Source of the DNA: Lysobacter sp. Root916
GTDB lineage: Bacteria; Pseudomonadota; Gammaproteobacteria; Xanthomonadales; Xanthomonadaceae
Reading direction: 5' to 3'
NCBI RefSeq assembly: GCF_001429785.1
Contig: NZ_LMJF01000012.1
Span: forward strand, 545,567-609,566
DNA: 64,000 nucleotides
The notes under the pieces were generated by a model. It worked only from the letters and a program-made list of their open reading frames with translations, made no database searches and was not told where the DNA came from. Position numbers and translations under genes: made by a program. Below, piece after piece: positions 30,881-40,014 of this stretch (its first letter is position 1; each line of letters begins with the position of its first letter).

Positions 30881-32098
30881 ATGGCGAGTCCCCCGGGCAA
30901 GCGTTCCTCTTCGGCGCCGCGCAAGACGGCGTCGCGCAAGCGCGCGGCAAAGCCGGCCGGGCTGCCGCCGCCACAACGCCGCCCCGAACGCACCGCTCTG
31001 GTGCTGCAGGGCGGCGGCGCCTTGGGCGCCTACCAGGCCGGGGTCTATCAGGGCCTGGACGAGGCCGGCATCGCGCCGGACTGGCTGGCCGGCATCTCGA
31101 TCGGCGCGTTCAACACCGCGATCGTGGCCGGCAATCCGCCCGGGCGGCGGGTCCAGGCGCTGCGCGAGTTCTGGGACACGATCTCGCAGCCGACCCTGCT
31201 GCCGGCGACCACGCTGGGGCAGGAAGCGCGTTACGCCGGTCTCGGCGACGACCTGCGCGCCTGGCTGGACACCTGGGAAGCCTGGCGCGCGCTGGTCGAG
31301 GGCCAGCGCGGCTTCTACCGGCCGCGCGGCTGGGATCCGCTGGCGGCCTCGGGTCCGGCCACGGCCAGCTGGTACGACACCGCGCCGATGATCGCGACGC
31401 TGGAGCGCATGGTCGATTTCGACCGTCTCAACGACGGCGGCATCCGGGTGTCGGTGGGCGCGGTCAATGTGCGCACCGGCAACCTGGAGTACTTCGACAA
31501 CACCCAGATGCGCCTGGACGCCCGGCACATCCTGGCCTCGGGCGCGCTGCCGCCGGCGTTTCCAGCGGTGGAGATCGACGGCGAGTACTACTGGGACGGC
31601 GGCCTGGTCTCGAACACGCCGCTGTCGCAAGTGCTGGCCAGCGAGCCGCGCCGCGACACCCTGGTGTTCCAGGTCGACCTGTGGAGCGCGCAGGGCGAGC
31701 TGCCGCAGACCCTGCTGGACGTGGCCGAGCGGCAGAAGGAGATCCAGTACTCCAGCCGTACCCGCCTGATCACCGACATCCAACGCGTGCAGCAGCATTA
31801 CCGCCGGCTATTGCGCGAGCTGCTGGAGGAGATCCCCGAGGACGTGCGCCGCCGCAACCCTTGGGCGCTGTACGCGGCCGAACTGGCCTGCGACCGCCGC
31901 TACAGCGTGATCCATCTGATCTATCGCGAACGCGCGCGCATCGGCCACTTCAAGGACTATCAGTTCGGCCGGGTCGCGATGCGTGAACACTGGCTGTCTG
32001 GTCAAGCCGACATCGCGCGTGCGTTGGCGCATCCGGAATGGCTGGAACTGCCGACCGGCGAGGTCGCGTTCGTATCCCACGACGCCACCGCGCCTTGA
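30881..32098 (+). CDS. Patatin-like phospholipase
   Basis: A 405-residue patatin-family lipid acyl hydrolase. The glycine-rich oxyanion motif ALVLQGGGALGAYQAG is near residue 43, the nucleophile Ser73 is in GISIG, and the catalytic Asp is in YYWDGGLVSNTPL. The first 37 residues are Ser/Arg/Lys-rich and lack a signal peptide. The C-terminal part (KEIQYSSRTRLITDIQRVQQ...) matches the DUF3734 extension of this subgroup. It is co-transcribed with bdhA, nine bases upstream. Substrates could be phospholipids or short polyhydroxybutyrate-type esters; the sequence does not decide. Confidence 0.91.
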   Translation: MASPPGKRSSSAPRKTASRKRAAKPAGLPPPQRRPERTALVLQGGGALGAYQAGVYQGLDEAGIAPDWLAGISIGAFNTAIVAGNPPGRRVQALREFWDTISQPTLLPATTLGQEARYAGLGDDLRAWLDTWEAWRALVEGQRGFYRPRGWDPLAASGPATASWYDTAPMIATLERMVDFDRLNDGGIRVSVGAVNVRTGNLEYFDNTQMRLDARHILASGALPPAFPAVEIDGEYYWDGGLVSNTPLSQVLASEPRRDTLVFQVDLWSAQGELPQTLLDVAERQKEIQYSSRTRLITDIQRVQQHYRRLLRELLEEIPEDVRRRNPWALYAAELACDRRYSVIHLIYRERARIGHFKDYQFGRVAMREHWLSGQADIARALAHPEWLELPTGEVAFVSHDATAP

Positions 32099-32359
32099 AA
32101 CAAGCGCCCGCGCTCGCGCGCACCGCGACGAGGCAGGATCCGTGCCAACGACGGATGCGCAAACCCTGCCGATGGTTGCCATGACTTTTGCCATGCGGTA
32201 ACCCGGCGCACGCCGTCTAGGCTTCGCCACGCTCGGGCTGCGCAACCGCCAGGGCCAGCACCACACGCAACCTTTCGGCAGGCGTTCGCATCCCATCGAT
32301 GCCCGACGCCCGCGCTGCGGTTTGCGGCGGCCAACCCCATCAGTATCGAGGCATCCGCC

Positions 32360-34615
32360 ATGCGCGCACCCCTGACCCTGGCCATCCTCGCCGCGCTCGC
32401 CGGCGCCGCGCCACTGGCGCAGGCGGTCGAAATCGACGGCCGCCTCGATCCCGCCGAGTGGGAGGGCGCGCAGCGCATCACCGACTTCCGCCTGACCCAG
32501 CCCTTGTCGCGCGCGCCCGCGCCGCAGCCGACCGAGGCGCTGCTGCTGGCCACGCCCGAGGGCCTGGCGATCGGCTTCCGCAACACCCAGCCCAGCAGCA
32601 TTCCGCGCCGGCGCCAGTTCGCCCAGCGCGACCAGGGCGGGCCGATGGACCGGGTCAACCTGTACGTCGATTTCGACGGCGACGGCCGCAACGGCTACAA
32701 CTTCACCGTGCTGCTGTCCAACAGCATCATCGACACCACCCTCACCAACGAGAACCAGTTCAACGACGACTGGGACGGCGACTGGCGCCACGCCACCAGC
32801 GAGGACGAACAGGGCTGGTACGCCGAGATGCTGATCCCCTGGCATATCGCGCCGATGCGTGCGCCCAGCGACGGCAAGCGCACGATCGGTGTGTCGCTGG
32901 ACCGCGTGATCGGCGCCACCGGCGAGCGCGCCTCGTGGCCGGCGGTGGGCTACACCGAAAGCCGCTTCCTGAGCGCGTTCGAGCGCGTCGAGGTGCCGGC
33001 CTACAGCCAGTCTCTGCTGGCGATCACGCCCTACGTGTCCGGCGTCTACGACGCGGTCGGCAAGGACAACGACTTCGACGGCGGTGTCGACCTGTTCTGG
33101 AAGCCCAACGGCCGCTTCCAGCTCAGCGCCACGCTCAATCCCGACTTCGGCCAGGTCGAGAGCGACGAGCTCACGGTCAACTTCAGCGCCACCGAGACCT
33201 TCTTCAGCGACAAGCGCCCGTTCTTCACCGAGAACCAGGGCTTCTTCGACGTGCCCTTCGGTTCGCTCAACAACAACAGCCGTCTGATCTACACCCGTCG
33301 CGTCGGCGGCCGCAACGACGACGGCGTCGGTTCCGGCGACGTCACCGCCGCGATCAAGGTCAACGGTAGCGCCGGCGGCTTCAACTACGGCGTGTTCGCG
33401 GCCAACGAGGCCGACGAGGTCGGACGCGACTTCTATGCGGTGCGCGCCACCCGCGACTTCGCCGAACAAGGCGTGGGCGCGATGGTCACGCGCGTGAACC
33501 GGCCGTTCCTGGACCGCGGAGCAACGGTGTACGAGTTCGACCACCGCTGGACCCCGAATTCGCAGTGGTCGATCCGCAGCACTCTGGTCGGCTCCAACGT
33601 CGATCAGGGCGGCGTCGGCGTGCGCGACAGCGGCGCCCAGTTGCGCATGGATTACGACATGGGCAATAGCTGGCGCCACCAGCTGTATATGGTGCACCTG
33701 GGGCGCGACCTGCAGCTCAACGACTTCGGCTATCTCGAGCGCAACAACTTCAACTACCTGCGCTACGACCTCGGCCGGCGCGTGACCGACCTGCCGGCCT
33801 CGTCGCCGTACGCCGGCCACGACTGGCACTACGCGGTCTCGCGCCGCTACAACGACCAAGGCGTGCACATCGCCGATGCCGGCGCGATCAACCGCCGCAG
33901 CGATCTGCGCGACGGCGGCAACCAGTTCGTCGAGATCGCGGCCTGGAGCGCCGGTCACGACGACCTGATCACGCGCGGCAACGGCGTGGTCGACGTGCCC
34001 TCCAAGCTGTACCTGTACTTCGAACGCTTCCGCCCGCGTCAGAACGACGGGCGCTGGGCCTTCTACGGAGAAGCCCAATACGCGGCCGAGGGCCTGGGCG
34101 GCATGGACGAGGGCAAGTCGCGGCTGTACTTCGAGCCGCGCTATCACGTCAACGACCGCCTGAGCTTCTTCAGCGGCATGGAGATCTCGCACAACCCGGA
34201 TTGGTTGCTGTGGCGCGGCGGCAATCTGCTCGGCAGCTTCCGCTCCGACATGATTTCGCTGAACGCCGGTTCGGTGTGGCTGATCGACGACAAGCAGGAA
34301 CTGCGCGTGCGCCTGGAGGCGATCGGCCTGGACGCGCACAGCCGCCAGGCCTATCGCGTCGCCGCCGACGGTCGCCCGCTCAAGGTCAACGAGTCGATTC
34401 CGAACTTCAACCTGCGCAATCTGGGCTTCCAGATCCGCTACCGCTACGAGCTGGCGCCGCTGTCGCACCTGTACATCGCCTACGTGCGCGGCGGCGATCT
34501 GTTCGAGGAAGGCCTGAATCTGCAGGGCAGCGCCGGCAGCGAGTTCGGCGACGCCTTCGACCTGCGCGACAGCGAGCAGTTGCTGATCAAGCTGTCGTAC
34601 CGCTTCGAGATCTGA
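32360..34615 (+). CDS. DUF5916 / carbohydrate-binding family 9-like outer-membrane protein
   Basis: A 751-residue exported protein. Signal peptide MRAPLTLAILAALAGAAPLAQA is followed by a family-9 carbohydrate-binding-like domain: VEIDGRLDPAEWEGAQRI, VNLYVDFDGDGRNGYNF and WYAEMLIPWHIAPM. The remaining ~500 residues are DUF5916, with LNPDFGQVESDE, the conserved FFSDKRPFFTENQGFF and many alternating amphipathic strands ending in LLIKLSYRFEI, which suggests an outer-membrane beta-barrel. It stands alone after the bdhA-patatin pair. Ligand and role are unknown for the family; binding or passage of a surface polymer is a guess. Confidence 0.88.
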   Translation: MRAPLTLAILAALAGAAPLAQAVEIDGRLDPAEWEGAQRITDFRLTQPLSRAPAPQPTEALLLATPEGLAIGFRNTQPSSIPRRRQFAQRDQGGPMDRVNLYVDFDGDGRNGYNFTVLLSNSIIDTTLTNENQFNDDWDGDWRHATSEDEQGWYAEMLIPWHIAPMRAPSDGKRTIGVSLDRVIGATGERASWPAVGYTESRFLSAFERVEVPAYSQSLLAITPYVSGVYDAVGKDNDFDGGVDLFWKPNGRFQLSATLNPDFGQVESDELTVNFSATETFFSDKRPFFTENQGFFDVPFGSLNNNSRLIYTRRVGGRNDDGVGSGDVTAAIKVNGSAGGFNYGVFAANEADEVGRDFYAVRATRDFAEQGVGAMVTRVNRPFLDRGATVYEFDHRWTPNSQWSIRSTLVGSNVDQGGVGVRDSGAQLRMDYDMGNSWRHQLYMVHLGRDLQLNDFGYLERNNFNYLRYDLGRRVTDLPASSPYAGHDWHYAVSRRYNDQGVHIADAGAINRRSDLRDGGNQFVEIAAWSAGHDDLITRGNGVVDVPSKLYLYFERFRPRQNDGRWAFYGEAQYAAEGLGGMDEGKSRLYFEPRYHVNDRLSFFSGMEISHNPDWLLWRGGNLLGSFRSDMISLNAGSVWLIDDKQELRVRLEAIGLDAHSRQAYRVAADGRPLKVNESIPNFNLRNLGFQIRYRYELAPLSHLYIAYVRGGDLFEEGLNLQGSAGSEFGDAFDLRDSEQLLIKLSYRFEI

Positions 34616-34625
34616 GGCCCCGTCC

Positions 34626-35585
34626 TCAGGGCGCGGGTGCGGCCGGCACCGGCTTCACCCGCAAAGCCCACAGCACGCCGGCGATCAACAGACCGATGCC
34701 CGCCAGGGTCAGCGGGCGCGGCATCGCGCCGCGCAGGATGAAGGCGTAGGCCAGCGCGAACAGGGTTTCGAATACGATCAGCTGCCCGGCCAGCGCGGTC
34801 GGCAGGCGTTGGCTGGCTTCGTTCCAGCACAAGGTGCCGACCCAGGACGCGAGCAAACCGATCGCGACCATCAGGCCGATGAAGAACGCCGGCCGCGGGC
34901 CGAACGGCATCGCGAAGTCGCTGCCGAGCGCCGCGCTGCCGCCCCACAGCGCGGCGTACCCCAGCAAGGCCAGGGGCAGGGTCGCCAGGCCCTGCGCGGT
35001 CGCCCAGGTGCGGGGGTTGCGGCCCGGATGCGCGCGCAGCCAGTCGGCGTTGCGCAGCGGGTACCAGGTCCAGCAGATCAGCGCGCCGATCGCGAGCAGG
35101 CCGCCGCTGAGATAGCGCGTGAGGTCGGCGTCCGTATCGCTGAGCAGTGCGTCGAGTTCGACCTGGTTGACGCAGGCGATGCCGGCGCCGATCAGCAGCA
35201 GCGACGGTGCCAGCCGCGCCCACGGCAGGCGGCCGTCGCGTTGCGCGTTGCGGCGATTGGCGGCGATCGCGATCACCACCGGCAAGGTGCCGATGATCAT
35301 GGTCGGCAAGGGGCCGCCCGCGCGCTGGATCGCGCTGGCCAGGCACAGGTAGTAGAGCAGGTTGCCGACCGCGCACAGCTTGAGCGCCTCGATCCAGTCG
35401 GAGCGGCCGAGCTGGCGCAGCGCTGCGCGGTCGAACCAGGCCAGGGGCAGGGCGATCAGGCCGAAGGCCAGATAGCGGCCGACCGACTGCAGGGCGGCCG
35501 GGTACTCCGGCAGCAGCAGCGGGCCGACGAAGACCAGGCCCCAGATCAGGCCGGCCAACAGCGCGTAGAGGGTTCCGATCAGCAT
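34626..35585 (-). CDS. EamA-family (DMT) transporter
   Basis: A 319-residue inner-membrane protein with about ten hydrophobic helices arranged as two EamA repeats. The first runs from IGTLYALLAGLIWGLVFVG to PTMIIGTLPVVIAIAANRR and the second through SWVGTLCWNEASQRLPTALAGQ, given here in part as LCWNEASQRLPTALAGQLI. Such proteins export or import small metabolites. It follows an AraC-type regulator on the same strand by 55 bases, which may control it. Its stop lies 10 bases from the convergent DUF5916 gene. The substrate cannot be inferred. Confidence 0.88.
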   Translation of the reverse strand: MLIGTLYALLAGLIWGLVFVGPLLLPEYPAALQSVGRYLAFGLIALPLAWFDRAALRQLGRSDWIEALKLCAVGNLLYYLCLASAIQRAGGPLPTMIIGTLPVVIAIAANRRNAQRDGRLPWARLAPSLLLIGAGIACVNQVELDALLSDTDADLTRYLSGGLLAIGALICWTWYPLRNADWLRAHPGRNPRTWATAQGLATLPLALLGYAALWGGSAALGSDFAMPFGPRPAFFIGLMVAIGLLASWVGTLCWNEASQRLPTALAGQLIVFETLFALAYAFILRGAMPRPLTLAGIGLLIAGVLWALRVKPVPAAPAP

Positions 35586-35640
35586 GGCCGCAGCATGGCG
35601 CGCGCGGGCCGGCGATTCTTGTACGAGATTGCGCCCGCGC

Positions 35641-36465
35641 TCAGCCGCGCAGTTGCCTGCGATAGCGCGCCGGGGTGATGCCGTAGCGGCGCACGAAGGC
35701 GCGGGTCAGGTGGGCCTGGTCGGCCAGGCCGGTCTCGGCGGCGACCTGGGCCGGCGCGATGTTCTCGGCCAGCCGGCGCTTGGCCTGGTGCAGGCGCAGC
35801 GCCATCAGCATCTGCTGCGGGGTGACGTGGTAGTGGTCGCGGAAGCGGCGCAGGAAGTGGAAGGGGCTGAGGCCGGCGACGGCGGCCAGTTGTTCCAGGC
35901 TCAGGCGTTCAGCCAGATGGCAGCGCAGGTAGTCCAGCACCGGCGCGAAACGCGGCGCGGCCTCGGCGCGCTCGCGCTGCGGCACCCGCGCGTGCGCGCG
36001 GAACTCGTCCAGCAGGGCCGCCAGCTGGCTGTCGAAGGCCAGCGGCTCGCGCGCCTGCCACAGCGCGTCCAGGCGCGCGCCGATGCGGCGCGCGCGGGCG
36101 GGGTCGTGGCGCACCGCCTCGTCGAACCACCAGCCGCTCTCGCCGGTGACCTCCGCGGCCAGGTCGGGGTCGATGTAGGCCATGCGGTAGCGCCAGCCGC
36201 CTTCGGTTTCGGCGCGGCCGGTGTGCAGCACGTCGGGGTTCATCAGCACCAGCGAATCCGGCGGCGCCAGGTGATCGCTGCCGCGGTAGCGGAAACGCTC
36301 CACGCCCGACTCGATCGCGCCCAGGCCGTAGGCTTCGTGGGTATGCGGCTCGAAGGCGTGGCGGACGATGTGGGCGCGGTAGAGCTCGATGCCGCGGCGA
36401 TGCGCGGGCTGCCGGAATTCGGCGGCATCGTGGGCGTGGACGAATTGCTCGGGTACGCCTTGCAT
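35641..36465 (-). CDS. AraC-family transcriptional regulator
   Basis: A 274-residue regulator with an N-terminal cupin-like AraC ligand domain (VRHAFEPHTHEAYGLGAIESG, quoted in part as HAFEPHTHEAYGLGAI; PPDSLVLMNPDVLHTG). The C-terminal double helix-turn-helix covers about residues 175-274 (SLEQLAAVAGLSPFHFLRRF and QVAAETGLADQAHLTRAFVR, ending GITPARYRRQLRG). The ATG at 36465 fits the family start. It precedes the EamA transporter gene on the same strand, so that is its most likely target. Confidence 0.9.
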   Translation of the reverse strand: MQGVPEQFVHAHDAAEFRQPAHRRGIELYRAHIVRHAFEPHTHEAYGLGAIESGVERFRYRGSDHLAPPDSLVLMNPDVLHTGRAETEGGWRYRMAYIDPDLAAEVTGESGWWFDEAVRHDPARARRIGARLDALWQAREPLAFDSQLAALLDEFRAHARVPQRERAEAAPRFAPVLDYLRCHLAERLSLEQLAAVAGLSPFHFLRRFRDHYHVTPQQMLMALRLHQAKRRLAENIAPAQVAAETGLADQAHLTRAFVRRYGITPARYRRQLRG

Positions 36466-36506
36466 GGGGCGAGTATCGCATGCGCCGTCGCGGCGGCGCC
36501 GCGCAG

Positions 36507-36974
36507 CTAGGCGCGCGCGCTGCGGAACGCGTCCACCCCGGCCCAGGCCTGCGGCGTCATGATCTCGAACAGGCCGGCGCGCGCGTTGCGACGGCCGAGC
36601 ACGGTCAGCGCATGGTCGCGGCTGAGCAGGCAGCTGGCATCGGCGGCGTGGGCCAGTTCGAGGAATTTCTGATCGTCGGGGTCGGCGCAGCGCGGCAGCG
36701 CGCGCTCGGGCGGCGGGCGTCGCTCGCTGTCGGCCAGAACGCGCACCACGGCGTCGTAGGCGCGCAAGGCCTGCGCCTGCGTCTGCGCATCCAGGCCGAG
36801 CTGGGGATAGGCGAGCACGCGCTGCCATTCGTCGCGGCAGTCGGCGTCGCTGACCGCTTCGACGCGGCCGCTGGCGAGCGCGTCGGCGAGCGCGGCCGCG
36901 TGCGGGTCGCGAAACACGAACAGATCGAGGCAGACGTTGGTGTCCAACACCAGCCGCGGTCGCGGCGTCGTCAT
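36507..36974 (-). CDS. PIN-domain ribonuclease (COG1569-type toxin homologue)
   Basis: A 155-residue PIN protein with the acidic site spread as RLVLDTNVCLDLFVF (first Asp), DADCRDEWQRVL (Asp/Glu), DPDDQKFLELAHAA (Asp pair) and LLSRDHAL (last Asp). Members of this group are usually called toxin components of toxin-antitoxin systems, yet no antitoxin-like gene lies next to it; its neighbours upstream are lipoprotein genes. ATG 36974 has GGTGG eight bases upstream; GTG 36986 would add four residues. RNase activity is inferred from the residues, and toxicity is unproved. Confidence 0.85.
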   Translation of the reverse strand: MTTPRPRLVLDTNVCLDLFVFRDPHAAALADALASGRVEAVSDADCRDEWQRVLAYPQLGLDAQTQAQALRAYDAVVRVLADSERRPPPERALPRCADPDDQKFLELAHAADASCLLSRDHALTVLGRRNARAGLFEIMTPQAWAGVDAFRSARA

Positions 36975-36989
36975 CGCGTGCGCCACCGC

Positions 36990-37733
36990 TTACAGATCGT
37001 CTTCGCCCGGGAACGAGACCGACAGTTCCGAGATCACGATCCACTGGCCCTGCTCGGGGTACTTGGGATCGTCGCTGGAATACGTGCCTTCGCCGACCGG
37101 CGTCTTGCCCTGCGGCACGCCCTGATCGCCGTTGTCGCGCAAGCCCAGGCTGGCGCTGCGCCCGACCTGTTCGTCCTTGCGCGCATCGAGCTTGCCGCCG
37201 TGGTAATCGACGATGGTGCCGCCGTAGTCCCACTCCAGCCCGTAGAACGAAATCGGTTTGCCGTTGAGGGCGACCATCTCGGGCAGCGGCATGCCCACGC
37301 GCAGGCCGTTGTCCAGCGTCCACTTCGATTGCGGACCGAACACGCGCACCAGCGACAGGCCCTGCAGGCTCTGCTCGTTCTGGAAGTACAGATAGGCGCG
37401 ACGGGTCGGATCGTCGGGGAACAGGATCACGCCGGAGAATTCCTCGCCCTCGGCGCCGGGCACCTTGCCCAGGCGCACATTGGCGGCGCCATAGCGCTTG
37501 CGCAGTTCGTCAGGGCCGGTGTCGGGCGCGAAATCGCCGGGCAGCACGAAGTCGGCGGCGGTGGCGCTGTCGGCCGCTGCGCTCGCGGCTTGTCCGCTCG
37601 CGGGCGCGGCCGCGGCCGGCGCGGGCTTCGCGTCGGCCTGCGCCGCGGGCGCGTTCGCGGTCGGCGCGGCACGCTCGCAAGCGCTCAGCGCCACCAGCAG
37701 CAAGGACGGGACCAGCAAGGTGCGCAGCTTCAT
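36990..37733 (-). CDS. Putative lipoprotein of unknown function
   Basis: A 247-residue predicted lipoprotein: MKLRTLLVPSLLLVALSAC gives a lipobox with Cys19. A low-complexity Ala/Pro linker follows (to about residue 60), then a globular part with RKRYGAANVRLGKVPG, VILFPDDPTRRAYLYF and NGLRVGMPLPEMVALNGKPI. The last stretch resembles small beta-propeller or SmpA/OmlA-like segments but is not recognised with confidence. The ATG overlaps the stop of the preceding lipoprotein gene (ATGA), and the PIN gene follows 15 bases later. Confidence 0.8.
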   Translation of the reverse strand: MKLRTLLVPSLLLVALSACERAAPTANAPAAQADAKPAPAAAAPASGQAASAAADSATAADFVLPGDFAPDTGPDELRKRYGAANVRLGKVPGAEGEEFSGVILFPDDPTRRAYLYFQNEQSLQGLSLVRVFGPQSKWTLDNGLRVGMPLPEMVALNGKPISFYGLEWDYGGTIVDYHGGKLDARKDEQVGRSASLGLRDNGDQGVPQGKTPVGEGTYSSDDPKYPEQGQWIVISELSVSFPGEDDL

Positions 37734-38437
37734 GGCTTCACTTCCCTCAGATCGGCGCTGCCGATGCGCCAGGCGCGTTGCTCCGGGCCCGCGCCGTCGA
37801 CCACGGCGCGGCGCAGTACATAGGCGCCGACATACTTGCGCTGGCTGCCGTCGCGCTGGCTCGCGGTCAGCGCCACCGGCACTTCCAGATACCGCGAGCC
37901 GGCGGCGGCATCGACACGGCCCGGCGGCAGGATCTCGACCGATACGCCGGTGGTGTCGGCGAAACCGTCGGCGAACTGCTGCGGCGACTGGCCGCTGGCG
38001 CGGCCGCCATCGGACCACAGCGCATGGGCGCGGGCGTAACTGCGTGCGTTGATCGCGGCGTAGTAGTCGCGCACCACGGCGACCGCGTCCTGCGGTGTGG
38101 GTTCGCCGGGCACGGCGGTGCCGTCCTCGACCAGCGGCGTGCCGTCGTCGGCGATCGGCAGGCTGCCGTCTTCGGGCGTGGCCGGCAGGATCGGGTTGCC
38201 GTTCTCGTCCAGCACCGGCTCCTCGACGATGGCGGCGCTGGGCGGGCCGACCTGGCCCGGTCCCGGCTGCGAGGGCATGCCGGTGACGCCGCCGCTGGCG
38301 CCCTGCGGCGCCGGCAACAGCTCGCCGGCCTCGCCGTTGGCGGTGCCGGCCTGGGGATCGTCGTGCTTGCCGCAGGCGCCTAGCGCGAATACGAGCAGGC
38401 AGGCGGCGAGCAGGCGGTGGTGGCGGGATGCGCGCAT
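37730..38437 (-). CDS. Putative lipoprotein of unknown function
   Basis: A 235-residue predicted lipoprotein with the signal RLLAACLLVFALGAC and Cys at residue 22. A long acidic Gly/Pro-rich linker (about 25-110) leads to a compact domain, VAVVRDYYAAINARSYARAH...GVSVEILPPGR...YVGAYVLRRAVVD, with the pattern of an NTF2/SnoaL-like cone fold. It starts one base after the stop of the DUF1439 gene and its stop overlaps the next start, so it is translationally coupled on both sides. No specific function is recognised. Confidence 0.8.
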   Translation of the reverse strand: MRASRHHRLLAACLLVFALGACGKHDDPQAGTANGEAGELLPAPQGASGGVTGMPSQPGPGQVGPPSAAIVEEPVLDENGNPILPATPEDGSLPIADDGTPLVEDGTAVPGEPTPQDAVAVVRDYYAAINARSYARAHALWSDGGRASGQSPQQFADGFADTTGVSVEILPPGRVDAAAGSRYLEVPVALTASQRDGSQRKYVGAYVLRRAVVDGAGPEQRAWRIGSADLREVKP

Positions 38438-38438
38438 G

Positions 38439-39026
38439 TCAGCGATCGAGGTGGACGACGACGCGGCCGTGTTCGATCTGGGTGCTGCCGATGCGGCGCG
38501 AACCCAGCTTGTCGAGCAGGCTGTTGTCGAAGCGGTAGACGGGTTCCTGGCGCGCGTAGTCGCCGAGCCAGGCGTTGAGCAGTTCGCGCGAGGCGCCGGT
38601 CATCACGCCGCCCAGCTGCGGCACGTCGACGTAGTCGATGCGCGGGTCGCGCAGGTGCAGGCCCTGGGTGGCGGCGTCGTAGCGCAGGGCGCTGGTCAGG
38701 GTGAAACGCCCGGACGGGCGCTGCGAGGAACCGCTGCCGAGCGCGGCCAGGCCGATGTCGAAGTCCAGGCGCAGGCGGTCGCCGTCGTCGGGAATCGACA
38801 GGCGCGGGTTCATCAGGGTCACCGCCACCAGGCCGCCCAGCTTCTCGTAGCGCTTGGGGAAATTGCGGTTCAGGGACTGCTGCAGTTGCGGCGCGGTGAA
38901 CGCGACCTCGTTGCCGAGGTAGGCGCTGACCGCATTGAGCGTGGAGCAGGCCGCCAGCGTCAGCAGCGCGGCGGCCAGCAGCAGGGAGCGCACTAGAGTG
39001 GGGCGGAGGCGGGCTCGGGCGGACAT
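38439..39026 (-). CDS. DUF1439 lipoprotein (YceB-like)
   Basis: A 195-residue lipoprotein: VRSLLLAAALLTLAAC gives lipobox LAAC with Cys at residue 27. The mature protein matches DUF1439, a tubular lipid-binding-like fold: VAFTAPQLQQSLNRNFPKRY, RLSIPDDGDRLRLDFDIGLA, RDPRIDYVDVPQLGG and the final TQIEHGRVVVHLDR. It is first of a tight four-gene run with two lipoproteins and a PIN protein. Family members are poorly characterised envelope proteins. Confidence 0.87.
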   Translation of the reverse strand: MSARARLRPTLVRSLLLAAALLTLAACSTLNAVSAYLGNEVAFTAPQLQQSLNRNFPKRYEKLGGLVAVTLMNPRLSIPDDGDRLRLDFDIGLAALGSGSSQRPSGRFTLTSALRYDAATQGLHLRDPRIDYVDVPQLGGVMTGASRELLNAWLGDYARQEPVYRFDNSLLDKLGSRRIGSTQIEHGRVVVHLDR

Positions 39027-39112
39027 CGGCAAGTTCCGTGGGCGATGCGCGCACGATACCCGGACCGCATGAACGGCGACACAGGGGGATGGCGTGGCCC
39101 ATCCCCACCCCC

Positions 39113-39191
39113 GGGTAGGAGCGACGCAAGCCGGCGCCGCTTGCTTTGGCGACGCAGGCGCTCGGTCGCGGCTTGCGCCCGCTCCTACCGC
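39113..39191. repeat. Imperfect inverted repeat of the GTAGGAGCG family
   Basis: GGTAGGAGCGACGCAAGCCG at the left faces CGGCTTGCGCCCGCTCCTAC at the right, 79 bases overall. It lies between the TerB-family gene and the DUF1439 lipoprotein and is related to the perfect copy at 40754-40847. Confidence 0.7.
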
Positions 39192-39205
39192 AGGGTTCTT
39201 GGGGC

Positions 39206-39916
39206 TCAGCCCTCGCGCGCGTCCTGCAGTTGCGCTTCCAGGCGCGCCTTGAGGGCGTCGTCGATCTTGAGCTGGCGCGCCAGCTCGTCCAGGTAGGCGC
39301 GTTCCATGAAGCTCTGCTCGTCGGCCGCGAGCAGGCTGGCCAGATACATTTCCGAGGCCATCTCCGGGGAGGTGGCGGCACGCGCCACTTCGGCCGGATC
39401 CAGCGGCTTTTCGAGCTCGGCGTGCAGCCACTGACGCAGGTTCGGGTCGTTGTCGATGCGGGTGAACTCGCCTTCGATCACTTCGCGTTCGCGCGCGTCG
39501 ATATGGCCGTCGGCCTTGGCCGCGGCGACCAGGGCCTGGAGGATGGCCTGGCTGTGCAGCTCGGCCTGCGGCGGCGGCAGACGGTCCACGGTCTGCGGTT
39601 CGGCGGTGCTGCCGTCCTGTTGCTTGCGGTACTCGCCGTAGGCCTTGTAGGCCAGCACGCCGACCGCGGCCACGCCGCCGTACAGGGCCAGCTTGCCGCC
39701 CATCTTGCGCATCTTCTTGTTGCCCAGCAGCAGGCCGAGCGCGCCGCCGGCGAGCGCGCCCTTGCCGAAATCCGCATTCAATAGGCCGCGCTTTTCTTCC
39801 TTGCCCTCGTAACGCGCCGGCGCTTTGCCGCCGCCCAGCAGACTCTCGAGCCCACCGCCGCCAAGGCTGCTCTGGGCGGTCTTCAGCAGCTGGTCGAGCA
39901 AGCCCTGGGTTTTCAT
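39206..39916 (-). CDS. TerB-family (DUF533) membrane protein
   Basis: A 236-residue protein. A Gly-rich N-terminus (SSLGGGGLESLLGGG) leads to one hydrophobic stretch, ADFGKGALAGGALGLLLG...GGKLALYGGVAAVGVLAYKAYGEY (quoted in part), and then a C-terminal TerB/DUF533 helical domain: LVAAAKADGHIDAREREVIE and EMYLASLLAADEQSFMERAYLDEL (partly quoted). The acidic DGHID segment is the family's likely metal site. DUF533 proteins are common envelope-associated proteins; a link to tellurite is only by family name. It appears monocistronic. Confidence 0.87.
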   Translation of the reverse strand: MKTQGLLDQLLKTAQSSLGGGGLESLLGGGKAPARYEGKEEKRGLLNADFGKGALAGGALGLLLGNKKMRKMGGKLALYGGVAAVGVLAYKAYGEYRKQQDGSTAEPQTVDRLPPPQAELHSQAILQALVAAAKADGHIDAREREVIEGEFTRIDNDPNLRQWLHAELEKPLDPAEVARAATSPEMASEMYLASLLAADEQSFMERAYLDELARQLKIDDALKARLEAQLQDAREG

Positions 39917-40014
39917 GCGCGCAACTCCGTCGTTAAGGTCGTGAATTCACGACCTGAGGGCGCAGGGTGCGGGCTTCAAGCGCGCCGGCGGCGGCCGGCG
40001 CGGCGCGGTTCACC

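Noticed and set aside
31808..34468. An 886-residue frame opposite the DUF5916 gene
   Set aside because: Antisense to a complete gene with signal peptide and conserved motifs; composition explains it.
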